Shown: positions 20,501 through 33,600 of the stretch, one piece after another
Layout of the letters: each line of letters begins with the position of its first letter
Position numbering within the stretch: position 1 is the first letter of the stretch
From: Rhabditoides inermis
Lineage: Eukaryota; Nematoda; Chromadorea; Rhabditida; Rhabditidae
Direction: 5' to 3'
DNA: 64,000 bases
Assembly: GCA_963966185.1 (NCBI GenBank)
Contig: CAWZYM010000345.1
Coordinates: forward strand, 1 to 64,000
Notes under the pieces: model-generated
Database searches by the model: none
Seen by the model: only the letters and a program-made list of their open reading frames with translations
Told to the model about the DNA's origin: nothing
Program-made: the position numbers and the translations under genes

Positions 20501-23500
20501 ATAGCTCAGTTGGGAGAGCGTACGACTGAAGATCGTAAGGTCACCGGATCGATCCCGGTTCGGGGCAAACGTTTTGCTGTTGTTGCATTCTATTCGCACA
20601 CTCGTCAAGCGACCCCGTGAATCGCGAGAGGAGATGTGTCTTCGGTAGTATAGTGGTTAGTATCCGCGTCTGTCACATGCGAGACCCGGGTTCAATTCCC
20701 GGCCGAAGAGAATCTTTTGTTTTGCGGAGTGAGTTTTCGCAAGCGACTATTTTGTGGCGGCTCGTCACGACACTGACTCGATGCATCGAAAGAGCACGCC
20801 TCGATAGCTCAGTTGGGAGAGCGTACGACTGAAGATCGTAAGGTCACCGGATCGATCCCGGTTCGGGGCAAACGTTTTGCTGTTGTTGCATTCTATTCGC
20901 ACACTCGTCAAGCGACCCCGTGAATCGCGAGAGGAGATGTGTCTTCGGTAGTATAGTGGTTAGTATCCGCGTCTGTCACATGCGAGACCCGGGTTCAATT
21001 CCCGGCCGAAGAGAATCTTTTGTTTTGCGGAGTGAGTTTTCGCAAGCGACTATTTTGTGGCGGCTCGTCACGACACTGACTCGATGCATCGAAAGAGCAC
21101 GCCTCGATAGCTCAGTTGGGAGAGCGTACGACTGAAGATCGTAAGGTCACCGGATCGATCCCGGTTCGGGGCAAACGTTTTGCTGTTGTTGCATTCTATT
21201 CGCACACTCGTCAAGCGACCCCGTGAATCGCGAGAGGAGATGTGTCTTCGGTAGTATAGTGGTTAGTATCCGCGTCTGTCACATGCGAGACCCGGGTTCA
21301 ATTCCCGGCCGAAGAGAATCTTTTGTTTTGCGGAGTGAGTTTTCGCAAGCGACTATTTTGTGGCGGCTCGTCACGACACTGACTCGATGCATCGAAAGAG
21401 CACGCCTCGATAGCTCAGTTGGGAGAGCGTACGACTGAAGATCGTAAGGTCACCGGATCGATCCCGGTTCGGGGCAAACGTTTTGCTGTTGTTGCATTCT
21501 ATTCGCACACTCGTCAAGCGACCCCGTGAATCGCGAGAGGAGATGTGTCTTCGGTAGTATAGTGGTTAGTATCCGCGTCTGTCACATGCGAGACCCGGGT
21601 TCAATTCCCGGCCGAAGAGAATCTTTTGTTTTGCGGAGTGAGTTTTCGCAAGCGACTATTTTGTGGCGGCTCGTCACGACACTGACTCGATGCATCGAAA
21701 GAGCACGCCTCGATAGCTCAGTTGGGAGAGCGTACGACTGAAGATCGTAAGGTCACCGGATCGATCCCGGTTCGGGGCAAACGTTTTGCTGTTGTTGCAT
21801 TCTATTCGCACACTCGTCAAGCGACCCCGTGAATCGCGAGAGGAGATGTGTCTTCGGTAGTATAGTGGTTAGTATCCGCGTCTGTCACATGCGAGACCCG
21901 GGTTCAATTCCCGGCCGAAGAGAATCTTTTGTTTTGCGGAGTGAGTTTTCGCAAGCGACTATTTTGTGGCGGCTCGTCACGACACTGACTCGATGCATCG
22001 AAAGAGCACGCCTCGATAGCTCAGTTGGGAGAGCGTACGACTGAAGATCGTAAGGTCACCGGATCGATCCCGGTTCGGGGCAAACGTTTTGCTGTTGTTG
22101 CATTCTATTCGCACACTCGTCAAGCGACCCCGTGAATCGCGAGAGGAGATGTGTCTTCGGTAGTATAGTGGTTAGTATCCGCGTCTGTCACATGCGAGAC
22201 CCGGGTTCAATTCCCGGCCGAAGAGAATCTTTTGTTTTGCGGAGTGAGTTTTCGCAAGCGACTATTTTGTGGCGGCTCGTCACGACACTGACTCGATGCA
22301 TCGAAAGAGCACGCCTCGATAGCTCAGTTGGGAGAGCGTACGACTGAAGATCGTAAGGTCACCGGATCGATCCCGGTTCGGGGCAAACGTTTTGCTGTTG
22401 TTGCATTCTATTCGCACACTCGTCAAGCGACCCCGTGAATCGCGAGAGGAGATGTGTCTTCGGTAGTATAGTGGTTAGTATCCGCGTCTGTCACATGCGA
22501 GACCCGGGTTCAATTCCCGGCCGAAGAGAATCTTTTGTTTTGCGGAGTGAGTTTTCGCAAGCGACTATTTTGTGGCGGCTCGTCACGACACTGACTCGAT
22601 GCATCGAAAGAGCACGCCTCGATAGCTCAGTTGGGAGAGCGTACGACTGAAGATCGTAAGGTCACCGGATCGATCCCGGTTCGGGGCAAACGTTTTGCTG
22701 TTGTTGCATTCTATTCGCACACTCGTCAAGCGACCCCGTGAATCGCGAGAGGAGATGTGTCTTCGGTAGTATAGTGGTTAGTATCCGCGTCTGTCACATG
22801 CGAGACCCGGGTTCAATTCCCGGCCGAAGAGAATCTTTTGTTTTGCGGAGTGAGTTTTCGCAAGCGACTATTTTGTGGCGGCTCGTCACGACACTGACTC
22901 GATGCATCGAAAGAGCACGCCTCGATAGCTCAGTTGGGAGAGCGTACGACTGAAGATCGTAAGGTCACCGGATCGATCCCGGTTCGGGGCAAACGTTTTG
23001 CTGTTGTTGCATTCTATTCGCACACTCGTCAAGCGACCCCGTGAATCGCGAGAGGAGATGTGTCTTCGGTAGTATAGTGGTTAGTATCCGCGTCTGTCAC
23101 ATGCGAGACCCGGGTTCAATTCCCGGCCGAAGAGAATCTTTTGTTTTGCGGAGTGAGTTTTCGCAAGCGACTATTTTGTGGCGGCTCGTCACGACACTGA
23201 CTCGATGCATCGAAAGAGCACGCCTCGATAGCTCAGTTGGGAGAGCGTACGACTGAAGATCGTAAGGTCACCGGATCGATCCCGGTTCGGGGCAAACGTT
23301 TTGCTGTTGTTGCATTCTATTCGCACACTCGTCAAGCGACCCCGTGAATCGCGAGAGGAGATGTGTCTTCGGTAGTATAGTGGTTAGTATCCGCGTCTGT
23401 CACATGCGAGACCCGGGTTCAATTCCCGGCCGAAGAGAATCTTTTGTTTTGCGGAGTGAGTTTTCGCAAGCGACTATTTTGTGGCGGCTCGTCACGACAC

Positions 23501-24576
23501 TGACTCGATGCATCGAAAGAGCACGCCTCGATAGCTCAGTTGGGAGAGCGTACGACTGAAGATCGTAAGGTCACCGGATCGATCCCGGTTCGGGGCAAAC
23601 GTTTTGCTGTTGTTGCATTCTATTCGCACACTCGTCAAGCGACCCCGTGAATCGCGAGAGGAGATGTGTCTTCGGTAGTATAGTGGTTAGTATCCGCGTC
23701 TGTCACATGCGAGACCCGGGTTCAATTCCCGGCCGAAGAGAATCTTTTGTTTTGCGGAGTGAGTTTTCGCAAGCGACTATTTTGTGGCGGCTCGTCACGA
23801 CACTGACTCGATGCATCGAAAGAGCACGCCTCGATAGCTCAGTTGGGAGAGCGTACGACTGAAGATCGTAAGGTCACCGGATCGATCCCGGTTCGGGGCA
23901 AACGTTTTGCTGTTGTTGCATTCTATTCGCACACTCGTCAAGCGACCCCGTGAATCGCGAGAGGAGATGTGTCTTCGGTAGTATAGTGGTTAGTATCCGC
24001 GTCTGTCACATGCGAGACCCGGGTTCAATTCCCGGCCGAAGAGAATCTTTTGTTTTGCGGAGTGAGTTTTCGCAAGCGACTATTTTGTGGCGGCTCGTCA
24101 CGACACTGACTCGATGCATCGAAAGAGCACGCCTCGATAGCTCAGTTGGGAGAGCGTACGACTGAAGATCGTAAGGTCACCGGATCGATCCCGGTTCGGG
24201 GCAAACGTTTTGCTGTTGTTGCATTCTATTCGCACACTCGTCAAGCGACCCCGTGAATTGCGAGAGGAGATGTGTCTTCGGTAGTATAGTGGTTAGTATC
24301 CGCGTCTGTCACATGCGAGACCCGGGTTCAATTCCCGGCCGAAGAGAATCTTTTGTTTTGCGGAGTGAGTTTTCGCAAGCGACTATTTTGTGGCGGCTCG
24401 TCACGACACTGACTCGATGCATCGAAAGAGCACGCCTCGATAGCTCAGTTGGGAGAGCGTACGACTGAAGATCGTAAGGTCACCGGATCGATCCCGGTTC
24501 GGGGCAAACGTTTTGCTGTTGTTGCATTCTATTCGCACACTCGTCAAGCACCCCGTGAATTGCGAGAGGAGATGTG

Positions 24577-24648
24577 TCTTCGGTAGTATAGTGGTTAGTA
24601 TCCGCGTCTGTCACATGCGAGACCCGGGTTCAATTCCCGGCCGAAGAG
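24577..24648 (+). tRNA. tRNA-Asp(GTC) after the first phase shift in the array
   Basis: Intact tRNA. The spacer before it lost one base (caagcaccccg for caagcgaccccg) and changed to gaattgcg. From here rightward the variants aagcaacc, gaattgcg and later tatttgcac become common, dividing the array into zones. Confidence 0.95.
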
Positions 24649-27600
24649 AATCTTTTGTTTTGCGGAGTGAGTTTTCGCAAGCGACTATTTTGTGGCGGCT
24701 CGTCACGACACTGACTCGATGCATCGAAAGAGCACGCCTCGATAGCTCAGTTGGGAGAGCGTACGACTGAAGATCGTAAGGTCACCGGATCGATCCCGGT
24801 TCGGGGCAAACGTTTTGCTGTTGTTGCATTCTATTCGCACACTCGTCAAGCGACCCCGTGAATTGCGAGAGGAGATGTGTCTTCGGTAGTATAGTGGTTA
24901 GTATCCGCGTCTGTCACATGCGAGACCCGGGTTCAATTCCCGGCCGAAGAGAATCTTTTGTTTTGCGGAGTGAGTTTTCGCAAGCGACTATTTTGTGGCG
25001 GCTCGTCACGACACTGACTCGATGCATCGAAAGAGCACGCCTCGATAGCTCAGTTGGGAGAGCGTACGACTGAAGATCGTAAGGTCACCGGATCGATCCC
25101 GGTTCGGGGCAAACGTTTTGCTGTTGTTGCATTCTATTCGCACACTCGTCAAGCAACCCCGTGAATTGCGAGAGGAGATGTGTCTTCGGTAGTATAGTGG
25201 TTAGTATCCGCGTCTGTCACATGCGAGACCCGGGTTCAATTCCCGGCCGAAGAGAATCTTTTGTTTTGCGGAGTGAGTTTTCGCAAGCGACTATTTTGTG
25301 GCGGCTCGTCACGACACTGACTCGATGCATCGAAAGAGCACGCCTCGATAGCTCAGTTGGGAGAGCGTACGACTGAAGATCGTAAGGTCACCGGATCGAT
25401 CCCGGTTCGGGGCAAACGTTTTGCTGTTGTTGCATTCTATTCGCACACTCGTCAAGCAACCCCGTGAATTGCGAGAGGAGATGTGTCTTCGGTAGTATAG
25501 TGGTTAGTATCCGCGTCTGTCACATGCGAGACCCGGGTTCAATTCCCGGCCGAAGAGAATCTTTTGTTTTGCGGAGTGAGTTTTCGCAAGCGACTATTTT
25601 GTGGCGGCTCGTCACGACACTGACTCGATGCATCGAAAGAGCACGCCTCGATAGCTCAGTTGGGAGAGCGTACGACTGAAGATCGTAAGGTCACCGGATC
25701 GATCCCGGTTCGGGGCAAACGTTTTGCTGTTGTTGCATTCTATTCGCACACTCGTCAAGCAACCCCGTGAATTGCGAGAGGAGATGTGTCTTCGGTAGTA
25801 TAGTGGTTAGTATCCGCGTCTGTCACATGCGAGACCCGGGTTCAATTCCCGGCCGAAGAGAATCTTTTGTTTTGCGGAGTGAGTTTTCGCAAGCGACTAT
25901 TTTGTGGCGGCTCGTCACGACACTGACTCGATGCATCGAAAGAGCACGCCTCGATAGCTCAGTTGGGAGAGCGTACGACTGAAGATCGTAAGGTCACCGG
26001 ATCGATCCCGGTTCGGGGCAAACGTTTTGCTGTTGTTGCATTCTATTCGCACACTCGTCAAGCAACCCCGTGAATCGCGAGAGGAGATGTGTCTTCGGTA
26101 GTATAGTGGTTAGTATCCGCGTCTGTCACATGCGAGACCCGGGTTCAATTCCCGGCCGAAGAGAATCTTTTGTTTTGCGGAGTGAGTTTTCGCAAGCGAC
26201 TATTTTGTGGCGGCTCGTCACGACACTGACTCGATGCATCGAAAGAGCACGCCTCGATAGCTCAGTTGGGAGAGCGTACGACTGAAGATCGTAAGGTCAC
26301 CGGATCGATCCCGGTTCGGGGCAAACGTTTTGCTGTTGTTGCATTCTATTCGCACACTCGTCAAGCAACCCCGTGAATTGCGAGAGGAGATGTGTCTTCG
26401 GTAGTATAGTGGTTAGTATCCGCGTCTGTCACATGCGAGACCCGGGTTCAATTCCCGGCCGAAGAGAATCTTTTGTTTTGCGGAGTGAGTTTTCGCAAGC
26501 GACTATTTTGTGGCGGCTCGTCACGACACTGACTCGATGCATCGAAAGAGCACGCCTCGATAGCTCAGTTGGGAGAGCGTACGACTGAAGATCGTAAGGT
26601 CACCGGATCGATCCCGGTTCGGGGCAAACGTTTTGCTGTTGTTGCATTCTATTCGCACACTCGTCAAGCAACCCCGTGAATTGCGAGAGGAGATGTGTCT
26701 TCGGTAGTATAGTGGTTAGTATCCGCGTCTGTCACATGCGAGACCCGGGTTCAATTCCCGGCCGAAGAGAATCTTTTGTTTTGCGGAGTGAGTTTTCGCA
26801 AGCGACTATTTTGTGGCGGCTCGTCACGACACTGACTCGATGCATCGAAAGAGCACGCCTCGATAGCTCAGTTGGGAGAGCGTACGACTGAAGATCGTAA
26901 GGTCACCGGATCGATCCCGGTTCGGGGCAAACGTTTTGCTGTTGTTGCATTCTATTCGCACACTCGTCAAGCAACCCCGTGAATCGCGAGAGGAGATGTG
27001 TCTTCGGTAGTATAGTGGTTAGTATCCGCGTCTGTCACATGCGAGACCCGGGTTCAATTCCCGGCCGAAGAGAATCTTTTGTTTTGCGGAGTGAGTTTTC
27101 GCAAGCGACTATTTTGTGGCGGCTCGTCACGACACTGACTCGATGCATCGAAAGAGCACGCCTCGATAGCTCAGTTGGGAGAGCGTACGACTGAAGATCG
27201 TAAGGTCACCGGATCGATCCCGGTTCGGGGCAAACGTTTTGCTGTTGTTGCATTCTATTCGCACACTCGTCAAGCAACCCCGTGAATCGCGAGAGGAGAT
27301 GTGTCTTCGGTAGTATAGTGGTTAGTATCCGCGTCTGTCACATGCGAGACCCGGGTTCAATTCCCGGCCGAAGAGAATCTTTTGTTTTGCGGAGTGAGTT
27401 TTCGCAAGCGACTATTTTGTGGCGGCTCGTCACGACACTGACTCGATGCATCGAAAGAGCACGCCTCGATAGCTCAGTTGGGAGAGCGTACGACTGAAGA
27501 TCGTAAGGTCACCGGATCGATCCCGGTTCGGGGCAAACGTTTTGCTGTTGTTGCATTCTATTCGCACACTCGTCAAGCAACCCCGTGAATTGCGAGAGGA

Positions 27601-30600
27601 GATGTGTCTTCGGTAGTATAGTGGTTAGTATCCGCGTCTGTCACATGCGAGACCCGGGTTCAATTCCCGGCCGAAGAGAATCTTTTGTTTTGCGGAGTGA
27701 GTTTTCGCAAGCGACTATTTTGTGGCGGCTCGTCACGACACTGACTCGATGCATCGAAAGAGCACGCCTCGATAGCTCAGTTGGGAGAGCGTACGACTGA
27801 AGATCGTAAGGTCACCGGATCGATCCCGGTTCGGGGCAAACGTTTTGCTGTTGTTGCATTCTATTCGCACACTCGTCAAGCAACCCCGTGAATTGCGAGA
27901 GGAGATGTGTCTTCGGTAGTATAGTGGTTAGTATCCGCGTCTGTCACATGCGAGACCCGGGTTCAATTCCCGGCCGAAGAGAATCTTTTGTTTTGCGGAG
28001 TGAGTTTTCGCAAGCGACTATTTTGTGGCGGCTCGTCACGACACTGACTCGATGCATCGAAAGAGCACGCCTCGATAGCTCAGTTGGGAGAGCGTACGAC
28101 TGAAGATCGTAAGGTCACCGGATCGATCCCGGTTCGGGGCAAACGTTTTGCTGTTGTTGCATTCTATTCGCACACTCGTCAAGCAACCCCGTGAATCGCG
28201 AGAGGAGATGTGTCTTCGGTAGTATAGTGGTTAGTATCCGCGTCTGTCACATGCGAGACCCGGGTTCAATTCCCGGCCGAAGAGAATCTTTTGTTTTGCG
28301 GAGTGAGTTTTCGCAAGCGACTATTTTGTGGCGGCTCGTCACGACACTGACTCGATGCATCGAAAGAGCACGCCTCGATAGCTCAGTTGGGAGAGCGTAC
28401 GACTGAAGATCGTAAGGTCACCGGATCGATCCCGGTTCGGGGCAAACGTTTTGCTGTTGTTGCATTCTATTCGCACACTCGTCAAGCAACCCCGTGAATT
28501 GCGAGAGGAGATGTGTCTTCGGTAGTATAGTGGTTAGTATCCGCGTCTGTCACATGCGAGACCCGGGTTCAATTCCCGGCCGAAGAGAATCTTTTGTTTT
28601 GCGGAGTGAGTTTTCGCAAGCGACTATTTTGTGGCGGCTCGTCACGACACTGACTCGATGCATCGAAAGAGCACGCCTCGATAGCTCAGTTGGGAGAGCG
28701 TACGACTGAAGATCGTAAGGTCACCGGATCGATCCCGGTTCGGGGCAAACGTTTTGCTGTTGTTGCATTCTATTCGCACACTCGTCAAGCAACCCCGTGA
28801 ATTGCGAGAGGAGATGTGTCTTCGGTAGTATAGTGGTTAGTATCCGCGTCTGTCACATGCGAGACCCGGGTTCAATTCCCGGCCGAAGAGAATCTTTTGT
28901 TTTGCGGAGTGAGTTTTCGCAAGCGACTATTTTGTGGCGGCTCGTCACGACACTGACTCGATGCATCGAAAGAGCACGCCTCGATAGCTCAGTTGGGAGA
29001 GCGTACGACTGAAGATCGTAAGGTCACCGGATCGATCCCGGTTCGGGGCAAACGTTTTGCTGTTGTTGCATTCTATTCGCACACTCGTCAAGCAACCCCG
29101 TGAATCGCGAGAGGAGATGTGTCTTCGGTAGTATAGTGGTTAGTATCCGCGTCTGTCACATGCGAGACCCGGGTTCAATTCCCGGCCGAAGAGAATCTTT
29201 TGTTTTGCGGAGTGAGTTTTCGCAAGCGACTATTTTGTGGCGGCTCGTCACGACACTGACTCGATGCATCGAAAGAGCACGCCTCGATAGCTCAGTTGGG
29301 AGAGCGTACGACTGAAGATCGTAAGGTCACCGGATCGATCCCGGTTCGGGGCAAACGTTTTGCTGTTGTTGCATTCTATTCGCACACTCGTCAAGCAACC
29401 CCGTGAATTGCGAGAGGAGATGTGTCTTCGGTAGTATAGTGGTTAGTATCCGCGTCTGTCACATGCGAGACCCGGGTTCAATTCCCGGCCGAAGAGAATC
29501 TTTTGTTTTGCGGAGTGAGTTTTCGCAAGCGACTATTTTGTGGCGGCTCGTCACGACACTGACTCGATGCATCGAAAGAGCACGCCTCGATAGCTCAGTT
29601 GGGAGAGCGTACGACTGAAGATCGTAAGGTCACCGGATCGATCCCGGTTCGGGGCAAACGTTTTGCTGTTGTTGCATTCTATTCGCACACTCGTCAAGCA
29701 ACCCCGTGAATTGCGAGAGGAGATGTGTCTTCGGTAGTATAGTGGTTAGTATCCGCGTCTGTCACATGCGAGACCCGGGTTCAATTCCCGGCCGAAGAGA
29801 ATCTTTTGTTTTGCGGAGTGAGTTTTCGCAAGCGACTATTTTGTGGCGGCTCGTCACGACACTGACTCGATGCATCGAAAGAGCACGCCTCGATAGCTCA
29901 GTTGGGAGAGCGTACGACTGAAGATCGTAAGGTCACCGGATCGATCCCGGTTCGGGGCAAACGTTTTGCTGTTGTTGCATTCTATTCGCACACTCGTCAA
30001 GCAACCCCGTGAATTGCGAGAGGAGATGTGTCTTCGGTAGTATAGTGGTTAGTATCCGCGTCTGTCACATGCGAGACCCGGGTTCAATTCCCGGCCGAAG
30101 AGAATCTTTTGTTTTGCGGAGTGAGTTTTCGCAAGCGACTATTTTGTGGCGGCTCGTCACGACACTGACTCGATGCATCGAAAGAGCACGCCTCGATAGC
30201 TCAGTTGGGAGAGCGTACGACTGAAGATCGTAAGGTCACCGGATCGATCCCGGTTCGGGGCAAACGTTTTGCTGTTGTTGCATTCTATTCGCACACTCGT
30301 CAAGCAACCCCGTGAATCGCGAGAGGAGATGTGTCTTCGGTAGTATAGTGGTTAGTATCCGCGTCTGTCACATGCGAGACCCGGGTTCAATTCCCGGCCG
30401 AAGAGAATCTTTTGTTTTGCGGAGTGAGTTTTCGCAAGCGACTATTTTGTGGCGGCTCGTCACGACACTGACTCGATGCATCGAAAGAGCACGCCTCGAT
30501 AGCTCAGTTGGGAGAGCGTACGACTGAAGATCGTAAGGTCACCGGATCGATCCCGGTTCGGGGCAAACGTTTTGCTGTTGTTGCATTCTATTCGCACACT

Positions 30601-33600
30601 CGTCAAGCAACCCCGTGAATTGCGAGAGGAGATGTGTCTTCGGTAGTATAGTGGTTAGTATCCGCGTCTGTCACATGCGAGACCCGGGTTCAATTCCCGG
30701 CCGAAGAGAATCTTTTGTTTTGCGGAGTGAGTTTTCGCAAGCGACTATTTTGTGGCGGCTCGTCACGACACTGACTCGATGCATCGAAAGAGCACGCCTC
30801 GATAGCTCAGTTGGGAGAGCGTACGACTGAAGATCGTAAGGTCACCGGATCGATCCCGGTTCGGGGCAAACGTTTTGCTGTTGTTGCATTCTATTCGCAC
30901 ACTCGTCAAGCAACCCCGTGAATTGCGAGAGGAGATGTGTCTTCGGTAGTATAGTGGTTAGTATCCGCGTCTGTCACATGCGAGACCCGGGTTCAATTCC
31001 CGGCCGAAGAGAATCTTTTGTTTTGCGGAGTGAGTTTTCGCAAGCGACTATTTTGTGGCGGCTCGTCACGACACTGACTCGATGCATCGAAAGAGCACGC
31101 CTCGATAGCTCAGTTGGGAGAGCGTACGACTGAAGATCGTAAGGTCACCGGATCGATCCCGGTTCGGGGCAAACGTTTTGCTGTTGTTGCATTCTATTCG
31201 CACACTCGTCAAGCAACCCCGTGAATTGCGAGAGGAGATGTGTCTTCGGTAGTATAGTGGTTAGTATCCGCGTCTGTCACATGCGAGACCCGGGTTCAAT
31301 TCCCGGCCGAAGAGAATCTTTTGTTTTGCGGAGTGAGTTTTCGCAAGCGACTATTTTGTGGCGGCTCGTCACGACACTGACTCGATGCATCGAAAGAGCA
31401 CGCCTCGATAGCTCAGTTGGGAGAGCGTACGACTGAAGATCGTAAGGTCACCGGATCGATCCCGGTTCGGGGCAAACGTTTTGCTGTTGTTGCATTCTAT
31501 TCGCACACTCGTCAAGCAACCCCGTGAATTGCGAGAGGAGATGTGTCTTCGGTAGTATAGTGGTTAGTATCCGCGTCTGTCACATGCGAGACCCGGGTTC
31601 AATTCCCGGCCGAAGAGAATCTTTTGTTTTGCGGAGTGAGTTTTCGCAAGCGACTATTTTGTGGCGGCTCGTCACGACACTGACTCGATGCATCGAAAGA
31701 GCACGCCTCGATAGCTCAGTTGGGAGAGCGTACGACTGAAGATCGTAAGGTCACCGGATCGATCCCGGTTCGGGGCAAACGTTTTGCTGTTGTTGCATTC
31801 TATTCGCACACTCGTCAAGCAACCCCGTGAATTGCGAGAGGAGATGTGTCTTCGGTAGTATAGTGGTTAGTATCCGCGTCTGTCACATGCGAGACCCGGG
31901 TTCAATTCCCGGCCGAAGAGAATCTTTTGTTTTGCGGAGTGAGTTTTCGCAAGCGACTATTTTGTGGCGGCTCGTCACGACACTGACTCGATGCATCGAA
32001 AGAGCACGCCTCGATAGCTCAGTTGGGAGAGCGTACGACTGAAGATCGTAAGGTCACCGGATCGATCCCGGTTCGGGGCAAACGTTTTGCTGTTGTTGCA
32101 TTCTATTCGCACACTCGTCAAGCAACCCCGTGAATTGCGAGAGGAGATGTGTCTTCGGTAGTATAGTGGTTAGTATCCGCGTCTGTCACATGCGAGACCC
32201 GGGTTCAATTCCCGGCCGAAGAGAATCTTTTGTTTTGCGGAGTGAGTTTTCGCAAGCGACTATTTTGTGGCGGCTCGTCACGACACTGACTCGATGCATC
32301 GAAAGAGCACGCCTCGATAGCTCAGTTGGGAGAGCGTACGACTGAAGATCGTAAGGTCACCGGATCGATCCCGGTTCGGGGCAAACGTTTTGCTGTTGTT
32401 GCATTCTATTTGCACACTCGTCAAGCAACCCCGTGAATTGCGAGAGGAGATGTGTCTTCGGTAGTATAGTGGTTAGTATCCGCGTCTGTCACATGCGAGA
32501 CCCGGGTTCAATTCCCGGCCGAAGAGAATCTTTTGTTTTGCGGAGTGAGTTTTCGCAAGCGACTATTTTGTGGCGGCTCGTCACGACACTGACTCGATGC
32601 ATCGAAAGAGCACGCCTCGATAGCTCAGTTGGGAGAGCGTACGACTGAAGATCGTAAGGTCACCGGATCGATCCCGGTTCGGGGCAAACGTTTTGCTGTT
32701 GTTGCATTCTATTTGCACACTCGTCAAGCAACCCCGTGAATCGCGAGAGGAGATGTGTCTTCGGTAGTATAGTGGTTAGTATCCGCGTCTGTCACATGCG
32801 AGACCCGGGTTCAATTCCCGGCCGAAGAGAATCTTTTGTTTTGCGGAGTGAGTTTTCGCAAGCGACTATTTTGTGGCGGCTCGTCACGACACTGACTCGA
32901 TGCATCGAAAGAGCACGCCTCGATAGCTCAGTTGGGAGAGCGTACGACTGAAGATCGTAAGGTCACCGGATCGATCCCGGTTCGGGGCAAACGTTTTGCT
33001 GTTGTTGCATTCTATTCGCACACTCGTCAAGCAACCCCGTGAATTGCGAGAGGAGATGTGTCTTCGGTAGTATAGTGGTTAGTATCCGCGTCTGTCACAT
33101 GCGAGACCCGGGTTCAATTCCCGGCCGAAGAGAATCTTTTGTTTTGCGGAGTGAGTTTTCGCAAGCGACTATTTTGTGGCGGCTCGTCACGACACTGACT
33201 CGATGCATCGAAAGAGCACGCCTCGATAGCTCAGTTGGGAGAGCGTACGACTGAAGATCGTAAGGTCACCGGATCGATCCCGGTTCGGGGCAAACGTTTT
33301 GCTGTTGTTGCATTCTATTTGCACACTCGTCAAGCAACCCCGTGAATTGCGAGAGGAGATGTGTCTTCGGTAGTATAGTGGTTAGTATCCGCGTCTGTCA
33401 CATGCGAGACCCGGGTTCAATTCCCGGCCGAAGAGAATCTTTTGTTTTGCGGAGTGAGTTTTCGCAAGCGACTATTTTGTGGCGGCTCGTCACGACACTG
33501 ACTCGATGCATCGAAAGAGCACGCCTCGATAGCTCAGTTGGGAGAGCGTACGACTGAAGATCGTAAGGTCACCGGATCGATCCCGGTTCGGGGCAAACGT